64,000 bases of DNA from Negativicutes bacterium (GTDB taxonomy: Bacteria; Bacillota; Negativicutes; Anaeromusales; Anaeromusaceae), in the NCBI GenBank assembly GCA_009929485.1, contig SAAJ01000003.1, positions 1 through 64,000 of the forward strand. The letters are read 5' to 3'. Made by a program: the position numbers and the translations under genes. Within the stretch, counting starts at the first letter, position 1. Every line of letters begins with the position of its first letter. The notes below the pieces were generated by a model. It had not been told where the DNA came from. It searched no databases and was given only the letters and a program-made list of their open reading frames with translations. Below, one piece after another: positions 55,990 through 64,000 of the stretch.

Positions 55990-56565
55990 TTATTTAGTAG
56001 CTGCATGAATGATAGCTTCAGCCACTTCGCGAATGGAAATGCGTTTCGCCATGCTGTATTGCTGAATACGACGAAAAGCCTCGCTTTCATTCAAATGATG
56101 GGCGTCCATCAATATTCCCTTCGCCCGATCAAGGATTTTACGCGTTTCCAAGGAGTGTTTCAAGTCTTCCAACTCTTTTTCCAGCTCTTGCATTTCTCCA
56201 AAACGAGACAGGGCAATCTCAATGGCCGGAAACAAATTGGCTTCTTTTACCGGTTTCACCAAATACGCTAAGACGCCAGACTCTTTGGCCTTTTCCACAA
56301 TTTCTTTTTGACTAAACGCCGTCAAGAGCAGTACAGGCGCCAGTTTTTCCGCAGAAATAAGCTTTGCCGCCGTTATTCCGTCCATATTTGGCATTTTCAC
56401 GTCCATAATGACCAGATCCGGCCGATACTTCTTGGCCAATTCCACGGCTTTTTGACCGTTGACAGCTTCACCAACCACAGTGTGTCCGGCTTCTTCCAGC
56501 ATTTCCTTCAAATCCATGCGAATAATTGATTCGTTGTCGGCAATAACAATGCGTAACGGTCTCAT
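55990..56565 (-). CDS. ANTAR-domain response regulator
   Basis: 191 aa. Receiver (1-120) with DLVIMDVKMPNMDG (Asp), LLTAFS and LVKPV, a coiled linker (EMQELEKELEDLKHSLETRK), then the RNA-binding ANTAR domain LDRAKGILMDAHHLNESEAFRRIQQYSM. ANTAR regulators such as EutV and NasT act as antiterminators on paired hairpins in mRNA leaders. It starts 2 bp after the kinase gene stops. Its RNA targets are not visible in this window. Confidence 0.9.
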   Translation of the reverse strand: MRPLRIVIADNESIIRMDLKEMLEEAGHTVVGEAVNGQKAVELAKKYRPDLVIMDVKMPNMDGITAAKLISAEKLAPVLLLTAFSQKEIVEKAKESGVLAYLVKPVKEANLFPAIEIALSRFGEMQELEKELEDLKHSLETRKILDRAKGILMDAHHLNESEAFRRIQQYSMAKRISIREVAEAIIHAATK

Positions 56566-56567
56566 AG

Positions 56568-57989
56568 CTAGCGTCCTCCTTCAACTGATTTGGGAATGGT
56601 AATGCGCGCCCTGGTTCCTTGGCAGCTTTCCAGCGAAAAGCGCCCGCCCAGATCTGATTCCACAAGGGTTCGGGAAATTTGCAGGCCTAGGCTTTGCAAG
56701 TCCTGTATGGCAAAGGTTTCTGGCAAGCCGACACCGTCGTCGTAAATCACCACTTCGTACATGTCCTCGCTGCTGCTGATGGAAATGCCGATGGTGCCTT
56801 TTTTTCTGCCTACAAAGGCATGCTCCAACGAATTTTGAATGAGTTCGTTAATGACCAAGGCCAAGCTGCTAGCCTGTTCGGACGGCAAAATGACCGTATT
56901 GCCGTCCAGTTCCGTATTCAAATCAAATTCAGGCTCCAGCATGTTTTGGCTAACTGTCTCCAGTATATTACGCGCCACTTCCGCTACGTCGATGATTTCC
57001 GCATCCTGCTGAGATAAAAATTCGTGCACAACGGAAATGCTGAGTATGCGGTTGACGCTTTCCCTCAGCGCCGCCTGCACCTCCGGCGAGGTGCTGCGCC
57101 GCGCCTGCAGCCGCAGCAGACTGGCAATGGTCTGCAGATTGTTCTTCACTCGATGATGAATTTCCTGAATGACCGCCGACTTAATGAGCAGTTCTTTTTC
57201 TTTTTTGCGCAGCTCCGTCACGTCAGACACCAGCACCACTAAACGCTGCACCTTGCCTTTATGTAAAACAGGCAGGGCCCTCATGACCAGTACCATGCCG
57301 CCTGCTTCACACTCGGCTTCCGCCGGTTGCTGCGCCGCATGGGCTTTTTCTACAAACTGCAGTTGCAAGCCCCGCTCGTAAATATGCCGTCCCGGCAATT
57401 GCGCCGCCCCCAACACACGATACATGTGCGCCGCCGCCGCGTTGGCGAACAAGATTTGCCCCTTGGGATCCACAAGAATAATGCCATCGCTGGCCGTGAG
57501 CGTCTTAAAGCAAGCTGCCGGCACCGCAGGAACCGCCGCCAAGAGCAGCCATTGCGCCGTCTCTAAAAGCAATTCATGCCCAGCTGCACCGGCTTCTTCC
57601 ATGCTAGACTCACAGCTCAAAACGGCAATAACTTCGCCTTGGGCATTGCACACAGGCAGCGTCTGCATCTGCCCCAGCATGCCTAGAGCCCATTCCCGCT
57701 GCCCCAAAATGCTCTGTCCATGCTTCAAAGAGTACTCAATGAGCGGCTCCTCCAGGCAAGGAACCACGGTTCCCAGTAAATGAGGCTTGTAACGCACAAA
57801 GGTAGTATGGGGCCTGGCCTGGGCCGCAACAACCACCACCTGGCGCTCTGCAGCGCGCACATACAAAGTCAGCTGCGCATGCGCCAAGTCTGCCGCTACC
57901 GGCAGCAACGCTCCCATGCGCTCCAAGTACGCAACGTCTTCTATTGCCAATTCAGTCAGCTTTTTGCATAAATCGCCAACCATTCCCAT
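56568..57989 (-). CDS. HisKA_2-type sensor histidine kinase
   Basis: About 473 aa, no membrane helix. Order: an N-terminal GAF-like sensor (about 1-150), a PAS-like segment (DGIILVDPKGQILFANAAAAHMY), the HisKA_2 phosphoacceptor IQEIHHRVKNNLQTIASLLRLQAR, then HATPase_c with VINELIQNSLEHAF and YDDGVGLP. Such EutW-like kinases pair with ANTAR regulators, here encoded immediately downstream. AAAGGAGG is 8 nt from ATG 57989. It follows tsaD after 29 bp, so it may be co-transcribed. Confidence 0.9.
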   Translation of the reverse strand: MGMVGDLCKKLTELAIEDVAYLERMGALLPVAADLAHAQLTLYVRAAERQVVVVAAQARPHTTFVRYKPHLLGTVVPCLEEPLIEYSLKHGQSILGQREWALGMLGQMQTLPVCNAQGEVIAVLSCESSMEEAGAAGHELLLETAQWLLLAAVPAVPAACFKTLTASDGIILVDPKGQILFANAAAAHMYRVLGAAQLPGRHIYERGLQLQFVEKAHAAQQPAEAECEAGGMVLVMRALPVLHKGKVQRLVVLVSDVTELRKKEKELLIKSAVIQEIHHRVKNNLQTIASLLRLQARRSTSPEVQAALRESVNRILSISVVHEFLSQQDAEIIDVAEVARNILETVSQNMLEPEFDLNTELDGNTVILPSEQASSLALVINELIQNSLEHAFVGRKKGTIGISISSSEDMYEVVIYDDGVGLPETFAIQDLQSLGLQISRTLVESDLGGRFSLESCQGTRARITIPKSVEGGR

Positions 57990-58018
57990 CGCAAGCCCCT
58001 CCTTTCAGCAATCTTTCT

Positions 58019-59053
58019 TTATTCTACCGTTCCCAGCGGCAACGACGGAACCGCATTAAGATGCAAATCCGCCAATGGCCCGCCGAAGGCATATTGATAA
58101 TGGGCCCTGCAGGCAATCATAGCCGCGTTATCGGTGCAAAGCACCGGCGGCGGATACAAAAGCTCCCATCCATGCTGTTGGCACAAGTTCTGCAAATGCT
58201 GCCGCAAGCCCGAATTGGCCGCCACGCCGCCCGCCAGAACGAGTTTGTCCAGCTTCAACGTTTGCATAGCCAACAAGGTTTTCTCGCCCAGAATGTCCAC
58301 TACCGCCTGCTGGAAACTGGCGGCCACATCGGCCGGCACGTAGGATTCTCCTTTTTGTTTTACACTGTTTAAGTAGTTAAGCACCGCCGATTTCAAACCG
58401 CTAAAACTGAATTCCAACTGCTGGTTGCCGGACAGCGCCCTGGGAAAGGCAATGGCGTCCGCACGTCCCTTGCGGGCCAATTCATCAATATGCGGCCCCC
58501 CCGGATAAGGAAGGCCCATCACCCTGGCCACCTTGTCAAAAGCCTCCCCGGCAGCATCGTCGCGGGTTTGCCCCAGCAAAATAAGTTCGCTGTAGCTGCG
58601 CACATGAATCAGCGAGGTATGTCCGCCCGATACCACCAGCGCCATAAAAGGAGGCTCTAGGTCCGCATGAGCCAAAAAGTTGGCAAAAATATGTCCTTCC
58701 AAATGATGCACGCCTACTAGGGGCTTGTCCATAGCAAAAGAAAGCGCTTTAGCCGTGGCCACGCCGACCAGTAAGGCGCCGACCAGCCCCGGCCCGTAGG
58801 TTACACCTAAAACATCTATATCCTGCAACGTTGCGCCAGCCTCTTTGAGCGCTTCATCCACCACCGGCAGAACATGCTCAATATGCTTGCGTGAAGCAAT
58901 CTCCGGCACAACACCGCCATATTTCCGATGTAAAAGTATCTGGCTGGAAATAACATTGGACAAAATTTCCCGGCCGCCCCGAATAACAGCGGCGGAAGTT
59001 TCGTCACAGCTGGTTTCCAAGGCCAGTGTCAGCCGTTCCTGTTGTTCCTTCAT
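58019..59053 (-). CDS. tsaD: tRNA N6-adenosine threonylcarbamoyltransferase TsaD
   Basis: About 344 aa, ASKHA fold metalloprotein that makes t6A37 in tRNA reading ANN codons. Seen: [14 protein letters not shown], metal-binding [12 protein letters not shown] and [37 protein letters not shown], and [16 protein letters not shown] 59053 is the family start; the frame upstream overlaps rimI. Forms a complex with TsaB and TsaE encoded nearby. Confidence 0.97.
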   Translation of the reverse strand: MKEQQERLTLALETSCDETSAAVIRGGREILSNVISSQILLHRKYGGVVPEIASRKHIEHVLPVVDEALKEAGATLQDIDVLGVTYGPGLVGALLVGVATAKALSFAMDKPLVGVHHLEGHIFANFLAHADLEPPFMALVVSGGHTSLIHVRSYSELILLGQTRDDAAGEAFDKVARVMGLPYPGGPHIDELARKGRADAIAFPRALSGNQQLEFSFSGLKSAVLNYLNSVKQKGESYVPADVAASFQQAVVDILGEKTLLAMQTLKLDKLVLAGGVAANSGLRQHLQNLCQQHGWELLYPPPVLCTDNAAMIACRAHYQYAFGGPLADLHLNAVPSLPLGTVE

Positions 59054-59504
59054 CTTCCATTCCCCGTTCCAGCTCATTCCAAAGAATGAGCGCATCTTCT
59101 CCGTTATCGCTGTAATATCCCTTACGCACACAGTCCTGATAAAATCCTTGCGCTTCATAGACTCGCAAAGCCGCCACATTGCTGCGACGCACTTCCAGCG
59201 TCATGCGCCTAGCGCCTCGCTCGTAGCAGTGTTTTTTCAGCACTGCTACCAATTGCGCGCCATAACCGCGGCGGCGAAATTCAGGCGCTACGGCCACATT
59301 GGTAACATGGGCCTCGTCCAGAATCACCCAGGCGCCGGCATAGGCGATGACAACGCCATCCAACTCCAGAGCCAAATAACAGGTCACCGGATTGTTAAGC
59401 TCCATAATCATAGTCCCCTTGCTCCAAGGAGCGGAAAAGGACGCCTGGTTAATCACATCTACTACATCCAGATCGCTGTGCTGCAGTTTACGAAAAACCG
59501 TCAT
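59004..59504 (-). CDS. rimI: Ribosomal-protein-alanine N-acetyltransferase
   Basis: About 166 aa, GNAT fold: [19 protein letters not shown] (acetyl-CoA loop), [19 protein letters not shown], and GEDALILW. RimI acetylates the N-terminus of ribosomal protein S18. ATG 59504 has GGGAGG 9 nt away and overlaps the tsaB stop (ATGA). It overlaps tsaD by 50 bp, which is long but usual in this gene order. Confidence 0.9.
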   Translation of the reverse strand: MTVFRKLQHSDLDVVDVINQASFSAPWSKGTMIMELNNPVTCYLALELDGVVIAYAGAWVILDEAHVTNVAVAPEFRRRGYGAQLVAVLKKHCYERGARRMTLEVRRSNVAALRVYEAQGFYQDCVRKGYYSDNGEDALILWNELERGMEDEGTTGTADTGLGNQL

Positions 59505-60220
59505 ACGGCGCCAGCCTCCCGGCCATGTCGTTTTTCCCAAAGCACCTCCGCTTCGGAACGTCGAATGTACATGGGTTCCAAGGTCATCGCCTCATCACAG
59601 TCGTCTTGTTGCAGCCGCTGCCAAGCCAAAGCTGCTACACTGGCGGCGCGCGGCATGGCCACTGATAAAGGCGTAGGCACGAGAGCCTCCCGCCATGCTT
59701 CATATTCAGGCTGCCGCAGCCAGGAAACTCCTTCTCCCAAGGCCATGGCTGGCTCGCCAGCTGCAATCAATTCTTCCAGAGCCGTCCGGAAGGCTATCAC
59801 CCGCGGCGGCTGCGCTTCCACAACCCGCCCATTTTCTATGCGATAACGCCCTTGGTACACATTACCTTTCTGCGCATCCAAAAATGGCGACAACAACAGC
59901 CCCGGCGCGGGACAGTTATAGGCCAGCGCTTCCAATGTCGGCACGCCGATAAGGGGAATGCCCAGAGCGTAAGCCAAGGCTTTCGCCGTCGCTAAGCCGA
60001 TGCGCAGCCCTGTAAACGATCCGGGGCCAAGACTGACCGCCACTGCCTGCAGCTGCTGTTTTTCCACCTGCGCCGCCTGCAGCAGCATTTCAATATGCGG
60101 CAACAGCAGCTCCGAATGAGTTTTCGTCGTTTCCAGCTTCCACTCCGCCAAAAGAGCCGACTCAGTCGCTAAAGCTACGCCGGAAACCAGAGTAGCCGTC
60201 TCAAGAGCCAATACCGGCAT
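59501..60220 (-). CDS. tsaB: t6A biosynthesis protein TsaB
   Basis: 239 aa, ASKHA-fold partner of TsaD. Seen: VLALETATLVSGVAL, TKTHSELLLPHIEMLL, VSLGPGSFTGLRIGLATAKALAYALGIPLIGV, and LDAQKGNVYQGRYR. It stabilises TsaD and lacks the metal site. The start overlaps the tsaE stop by 20 bp. Confidence 0.95.
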   Translation of the reverse strand: MPVLALETATLVSGVALATESALLAEWKLETTKTHSELLLPHIEMLLQAAQVEKQQLQAVAVSLGPGSFTGLRIGLATAKALAYALGIPLIGVPTLEALAYNCPAPGLLLSPFLDAQKGNVYQGRYRIENGRVVEAQPPRVIAFRTALEELIAAGEPAMALGEGVSWLRQPEYEAWREALVPTPLSVAMPRAASVAALAWQRLQQDDCDEAMTLEPMYIRRSEAEVLWEKRHGREAGAV

Positions 60221-60683
60221 CTGCTTTCAACTCCTCACACAATCTTTGATAGCCCTCGCCATGGGGCTCCAATTCAAGCTCACGTTCATCCTGCGCCGCA
60301 CCACAGCGCAGATAAATGCGCAAATGCTCAGCAGGCATTTCCTCCCAAAAAGCATCCGGCCACTCGATAAGCGCGATGCCGCGCCCTTCTACGTACGTGT
60401 AAAAATCAATGTCCCAAAGCTGCGAAGCATCTTCTAAGCGATACAGGTCAAAGTGATACATTTCCCCTTTGCCGCTTTGGTATACGTTCATTAACGTAAA
60501 GGTCGGGCTTGTTACATCCTCCGCCACGCCTAGACCGCTAGCCAAGCCTTGCGAAAAAAGTGTTTTTCCCGCCCCCAGGTCACCGGAAAGACAAAGCACT
60601 TCTTTGCCGCGCAGCAACGTTCCCAGACGCTGCGCCAGTTTCCAAGTTTCCTCCGGCGACACCGTCTTCCATTTCCAAGACAT
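60201..60683 (-). CDS. tsaE: t6A biosynthesis ATPase TsaE
   Basis: 160 aa, P-loop ATPase: CLSGDLGAGKTLFSQGLASGLG, SPTFTLMNVYQSGKGEMYHFDLYRL, and IALIEWPD. It drives turnover of the TsaBD complex. The start shares a base with the thiL stop (TAATG). Confidence 0.96.
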   Translation of the reverse strand: MSWKWKTVSPEETWKLAQRLGTLLRGKEVLCLSGDLGAGKTLFSQGLASGLGVAEDVTSPTFTLMNVYQSGKGEMYHFDLYRLEDASQLWDIDFYTYVEGRGIALIEWPDAFWEEMPAEHLRIYLRCGAAQDERELELEPHGEGYQRLCEELKADAGIGS

Positions 60684-61681
60684 TACATATCCTCCTGTTG
60701 GAAATGATTATACCCCCGCGGCTGCAGCAGCGCCCGCTGCCCGTCGCTCTGACGCAAATAGACTCCCTGTCCCCGGCTGACTGTGCCGATCACCGCCAAA
60801 GGCAGCTGCGGCATCTCACGTTGCAGCTGCGCCAGCGTATCCGGCGACATCGTGCTAAGAAGCTGGTAATCCTCGCCGCCGTAAAGAGCCCATTCCAAAG
60901 GATTGATCCGAGCCCGCCCCGCAGCCTGCAGCACCTCTGGCGAAAGCGGAACGTCAGCCGCCCGCAGTTCTATAGACACCCCGCTGGCTTCGGCGATTTC
61001 ATTGGCCTCACTGGCCAAGCCGTCGCTAATGTCATTGAGGCTGTTTATGCCGGCTTCGCCTAGTATCTTGCCCCAGGCAACTTGCGGTCTAGGACGTAAA
61101 TGCCGCTCTTGCAAAGGCTTGGCCCAAGGCTCTTCTTGGGCTTCCTTTTGCCCCAGCAGCCACAGCCCTGCGGCAGAATCGCCCACCGTACCGGTCAAGG
61201 CCACTACATCGCCGCACTGAGCGCCGCTGCGGTAACATACCTTCTGAGGCAGCGCCTCGCCGGTAACAACCACATTTAAGACCAATCCTTGCAAGGAGGA
61301 AACAGTATCCCCGCCAATAATGCCCACGTTATATTCTTTAGCCAGCGCCCGCATGCCTTGATAAAGGTGTTGCACAAATTCCACCTGGCAGTCCTGAGGC
61401 AGCGCCAAAGAAATCAACGCATGGCGCGGATTGCCTCCCATGGCGGCAATATCGCTGAGATTGGCCGCCATAGCCTTCCAACCAAGGCTCCAAGCATCGG
61501 TAGTGGTCAAAATAAAATGCACGCCTTCCACCAGCATATCGGTTGTTAACAGCGTCACATGATCTGGGGTCGGCTGCACTACAGCGGCGTCATCGCCAAT
61601 ACCGACAATCACCCCAGGAGTCTGAGTTTCCTCCTGGAGTAAACGAATCAGGCCAAATTCGCCTACTTCGCATATTTTCAT
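60683..61681 (-). CDS. thiL: Thiamine-monophosphate kinase
   Basis: 332 aa, PurM-like ATPase that makes thiamine pyrophosphate from TMP. Seen: IGDDAAVVQPTPDHVTLLTTDMLVEGVHF, KAMAANLSDIAAMGG, IIGGDTVSS, TGTVGDSAAGLWLL, NDISDGLASEANEIAEASG, and YGGEDYQLL. First gene of thiL-tsaE-tsaB-rimI-tsaD. The TPP riboswitch upstream of thiC is on the same strand but a terminator separates them. Confidence 0.96.
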   Translation of the reverse strand: MKICEVGEFGLIRLLQEETQTPGVIVGIGDDAAVVQPTPDHVTLLTTDMLVEGVHFILTTTDAWSLGWKAMAANLSDIAAMGGNPRHALISLALPQDCQVEFVQHLYQGMRALAKEYNVGIIGGDTVSSLQGLVLNVVVTGEALPQKVCYRSGAQCGDVVALTGTVGDSAAGLWLLGQKEAQEEPWAKPLQERHLRPRPQVAWGKILGEAGINSLNDISDGLASEANEIAEASGVSIELRAADVPLSPEVLQAAGRARINPLEWALYGGEDYQLLSTMSPDTLAQLQREMPQLPLAVIGTVSRGQGVYLRQSDGQRALLQPRGYNHFQQEDM

Positions 61682-61753
61682 AGTCTTATAGCTCCCATCC
61701 TAAAAAGATAGCATCTGTTTTGTTTATTCTTGACCAACAAGCAATTCCCTGCT

Positions 61754-61801
61754 GAAAAAAGAAAGCCGAGGGCCCCTTTCTAAAGAAAGAGTCCCCCGCT
61801 T
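61754..61801 (-). terminator. Terminator of thiC
   Basis: Long imperfect stem AGCCGAGGGCCCCTTTC / GAAAGAGTCCCCCGCT with a 4-nt loop, then TTTCTTTTTTC on the minus strand. Confidence 0.85.
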
Positions 61802-61856
61802 CATTGCGGTACTTCTATAAACAGATGCCAGGATCAGAGAATCTATAAGCGTCCTT

Positions 61857-63158
61857 TTAGCAAGAACCGCCCGATTTTCCCAGATGCTCGCTGACAATCT
61901 TCATGGCGCAATAATCGCCGCACATGGAACAAGCTTCCGCGTTGCCGGCATTTCGCTCCTGCCGATAGCGGCGCGCTTTTTCCGGATCCAAAGCCAAAGA
62001 AATCTGGCCTTCCCAATCCAAGGCTTTACGGGCTTTCGCCATCGACAAGTCCCACTCTTTCGCACCAGGCACGCCTTTCACAATATCCGCAGCATGAGCG
62101 GCAATCCGCGAAGCCATTACGCCTTCACGTACATCGTCAATGGTCGGCAGCGCTAAATGTTCCGCCGGCGTCACATAGCACAAGAAGTCAGCTCCTGCAG
62201 CCGCAGCCAGCGTACCGCCAATGGCGGCCGTAATATGATCATAACCTGGGGCCACATCGGTAACCAACGGCCCCAGCACATAGAACGGAGCGCCTTTGCA
62301 AAGGCGCTTCTGCAGCTTCACATTGGCCTCAATCTGGTCATAAGGCACATGACCGGGTCCTTCCACAAGCACCTGCACGCCTTTGGCCCAGGCGCGGTCA
62401 ACTAGCTCGCCCAAAATCAGCAATTCCTGCAATTGACCCCGGTCAGTGGCATCCGCCAAACAGCCGGGACGCAACCCGTCGCCTAAGCTGATGGTCGCAT
62501 CATGACGCAGACAGATGTCCAGCAAATCATCATAACGCTCATACAAGGGATTTTCCTTATTATTATGGAGCATCCAGCCAGTCAAGAACGAACCGCCGCG
62601 GCTGACAATGTCCATCACGCGACCTTCCCGGCGCAGCCTGCCGATGCTTTCCATCGTAATGCCGCAGTGAAGCGTCATAAAATCAGCGCCGTCCGCCGCC
62701 TGTTTCTCAATGACATGCAGCATGTCGTCTGCAGTCATCTCCATAATGGAACCCTTGCTTTTAATAGCTTCCACCGTAGCTTGATAGATAGGTACTGTAC
62801 CAACAGCAACGGTCGAGCGTTCAATAATCGCTCGCCGGGACGCGTCAATATTATCGCCAGTAGACAAATCCATTACCGCATGGGCCCCTGCAGCAATAGC
62901 TGCATCCAGCTTAGCCAGCTCCGGCTCTAAGTCCGGGAAGGCACTGGACGTGCCGATGTTAGCATTTACTTTGGTCGAAAGGCCCTCGCCAAAACCAAAC
63001 GGACGCAAGGACGTATGATTGACATTGGCACATATCGCCACCGTACCTGCCGCCACTTTTTCTCGCAACGCCTCTGGCGCCATCCCCTCCGCTTTAGCTA
63101 CTGCGGCCATAACCTCGGTAATCTTGCCTTGTCTTGCCAACTGCATTTGTGTTGCCAT
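61857..63158 (-). CDS. thiC: Phosphomethylpyrimidine synthase ThiC
   Basis: Radical SAM enzyme making the thiamin pyrimidine from AIR, an intermediate of the purine pathway also served by the pur genes here. 433 aa, the short bacterial form. Seen: ANVNHTSLRPFGFGEGLSTKVNANIGTS, MDLSTGDNID, EGPGHVPYDQIEANV, LGPLVTDVAPGYDHITAAIGG, and the C-terminal cluster motif CSMCGDYC. Its spacing is C-x2-C-x3-C, one residue shorter than in E. coli. Controlled by the TPP riboswitch. Confidence 0.97.
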   Translation of the reverse strand: MATQMQLARQGKITEVMAAVAKAEGMAPEALREKVAAGTVAICANVNHTSLRPFGFGEGLSTKVNANIGTSSAFPDLEPELAKLDAAIAAGAHAVMDLSTGDNIDASRRAIIERSTVAVGTVPIYQATVEAIKSKGSIMEMTADDMLHVIEKQAADGADFMTLHCGITMESIGRLRREGRVMDIVSRGGSFLTGWMLHNNKENPLYERYDDLLDICLRHDATISLGDGLRPGCLADATDRGQLQELLILGELVDRAWAKGVQVLVEGPGHVPYDQIEANVKLQKRLCKGAPFYVLGPLVTDVAPGYDHITAAIGGTLAAAAGADFLCYVTPAEHLALPTIDDVREGVMASRIAAHAADIVKGVPGAKEWDLSMAKARKALDWEGQISLALDPEKARRYRQERNAGNAEACSMCGDYCAMKIVSEHLGKSGGSC

Positions 63159-63280
63159 GTTTTTTCCTCCTTCTCGTTCCAGCTTGCGCCGGACGGCATG
63201 CAGCCGCTAAGAGAGAGTGGCGATAATACAAGGGACCCTCTCCGCAAAGAGAGGGTTGCAAAATCTTTACGATTTTGTCC

Positions 63281-63364
63281 CACTTCCCTACGCTGGCATT
63301 ACCCAGAATCAGGTTCCAAGGGTCAACCGCCGCAGCAGTTTCTCAGCTTTCGCTCCCCTAGTGG
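63281..63364 (-). ncRNA. TPP riboswitch (Thi-box)
   Basis: On the minus strand CCACTAGGGGAGC opens the aptamer and GTAGGGAAGTG closes it. Conserved blocks GCTGAGA, GACCCTTGGAACCTGAT and GGGTAATGCCAGCGTAGGG are present. It binds thiamine pyrophosphate and should lower thiC expression. Two hairpins follow toward thiC (AAAATC/GATTTT at 63260-63278, ACCCTCTC/GAGAGGGT at 63235-63256) with no T run, so the switch may act on translation. Confidence 0.97.
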
Positions 63365-63402
63365 CTACTATGCAATTATTTACTAGTTATTGTAGCATAA
63401 CA

Positions 63403-63427
63403 AAGCCGCCGAAGCAATCGGCGGCTT
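63403..63427 (-). terminator. Terminator of the GerMN lipoprotein gene
   Basis: AGCCGCCGA / TCGGCGGCT stem with a 5-nt loop, then TTTGTTATG on the minus strand, about 13 bp past the stop. Confidence 0.65.
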
Positions 63428-63439
63428 GCGAAGGACGAG

Positions 63440-64000
63440 CTAGCGTTTAATTATTTTTTCCGAGCGACTCAGCGGTTCGCTAATGTCCACATGCCCCTGC
63501 AATGTAGCGCGGCGCTTGCCTTCCACTAAAAACTGCACGCTTTGCACTTCGGGAAATTCCGTCAACGTGTTCACAATAGCCGCCACTAAAAGACGTTCGC
63601 TCGTAGAGCCAGCGCTCTGGGCAATCGCCTCGCTAAAATCCACGTAAGCAATTTCGTCTTTAACCCACAGCCCCTTGATTTTTGCTTCCTTGGGCAACAA
63701 ACCCACCATACCGCTTCCATGAGGCGGAGCCGCCAGCAGTTCCATGGCGGTTCGGGCCGGGTGATCATTTTTCTTCACTTGAAAAACTTCCGGCAGCAGC
63801 CATTTGGCATCGTTAGACCCTCTGTATACCTTTATGCGCATTGTACCCGGCTCCGGCTGCGACGTATCTCCCTGCGGCACAAGCACGGCTACCGGAGGCG
63901 TTGCCGCCGCTCCAGGCGTTGTTGCCGGCGTCTGCGCCGCTGATGGTTTCATGTCGCTTGCGCAGCCGCCTAAAAAGAGCGCCGCCATCAAAAAGCAAGC
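63440..64000 (-). CDS. GerMN-domain lipoprotein, 5' end outside the window
   Basis: About 187 residues visible. The frame is open to the right edge; a hydrophobic stretch ending FLGGC is a lipobox, so the start lies just beyond 64000. After a Pro/Ala/Thr-rich linker comes the GerMN domain: MRIKVYRGSNDAKWLLPEV, ARTAMELLAAPPHGSGMVGLLP, VDFSEAIAQSAG, LVAAIVNTLTEFPEVQSVQFLVEG. GerM is a lipoprotein of spore formation and germination in Bacillus; GerMN domains also occur in other envelope proteins, so a sporulation role is only likely. Confidence 0.85.
   Translation of the reverse strand, partial: ACFLMAALFLGGCASDMKPSAAQTPATTPGAAATPPVAVLVPQGDTSQPEPGTMRIKVYRGSNDAKWLLPEVFQVKKNDHPARTAMELLAAPPHGSGMVGLLPKEAKIKGLWVKDEIAYVDFSEAIAQSAGSTSERLLVAAIVNTLTEFPEVQSVQFLVEGKRRATLQGHVDISEPLSRSEKIIKR

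Overview
The window reads as a stretch of a low-oxygen Bacillota chromosome, most likely one of the Negativicutes (Sporomusa/Pelosinus type). This is an inference from gene content: short HisG with a separate HisZ, futalosine-type menaquinone genes, an encapsulin with ferritin-like cargo, a GerM-like lipoprotein, a CIRCE-controlled groESL, and SAM-I, guanine and TPP riboswitches. Base composition is moderate (about half GC by eye). No rRNA, tRNA, CRISPR array, IS element or prophage was seen. Nearly every gene lies on the minus strand; exceptions are a 2-hydroxyacid dehydrogenase, the methionine transporter with a following RNA, and one small ORF.

Layout. 1-6081: bioA with a BirA-type operator, an inositol monophosphatase, an unknown gene, a sigma-54 response regulator, a DUF6946-like protein and a MarR regulator. 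6348-16214: smpB-rnr-thioesterase in overlapping frames, a carboxylesterase, a Cache chemoreceptor, two related HD-GYP proteins, secG and comF. 16442-22130: recD2, an ABC-F ATPase flanked by CACAGAG-type repeats, and the encapsulin/encapsulated-ferritin pair behind a Fur-like site. 22414-32769: the histidine operon hisG-D-C-B-H-A-F-IE plus a SagB-type oxidoreductase, and a second unit yerC-hisZ-HD; the two are separated by a plus-strand dehydrogenase. A strong inverted repeat sits on the hisG promoter.

32925-36930: SAM-I riboswitch, metN-metI-metQ, a second metQ-like gene behind a hairpin that covers its ribosome binding site, then a well-formed promoter leading into a structured non-coding transcript of about 270 nt. 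36933-48938: TetR regulator, the purine operon purE-C-F-M-N-H-D, the guanine-riboswitch-controlled pbuG and guaA. 48985-52775: mqnE-mqnA-mqnC and a purine nucleoside phosphorylase-like gene in one overlapping operon. 52865-64000: a membrane protein, groESL, a HisKA_2/ANTAR two-component pair, the t6A genes tsaE-tsaB-rimI-tsaD with thiL, thiC behind a TPP riboswitch, and a lipoprotein cut by the right edge.

Functionally the window is mostly housekeeping biosynthesis (biotin, histidine, purines, menaquinone, thiamin, t6A) under classical RNA and operator control. The items most worth following are the plus-strand RNA at 36658-36930, the encapsulin cassette with its Fur-like operator, the phosphorylase in the menaquinone cluster, the metQ2 hairpin, and the hisG operator.
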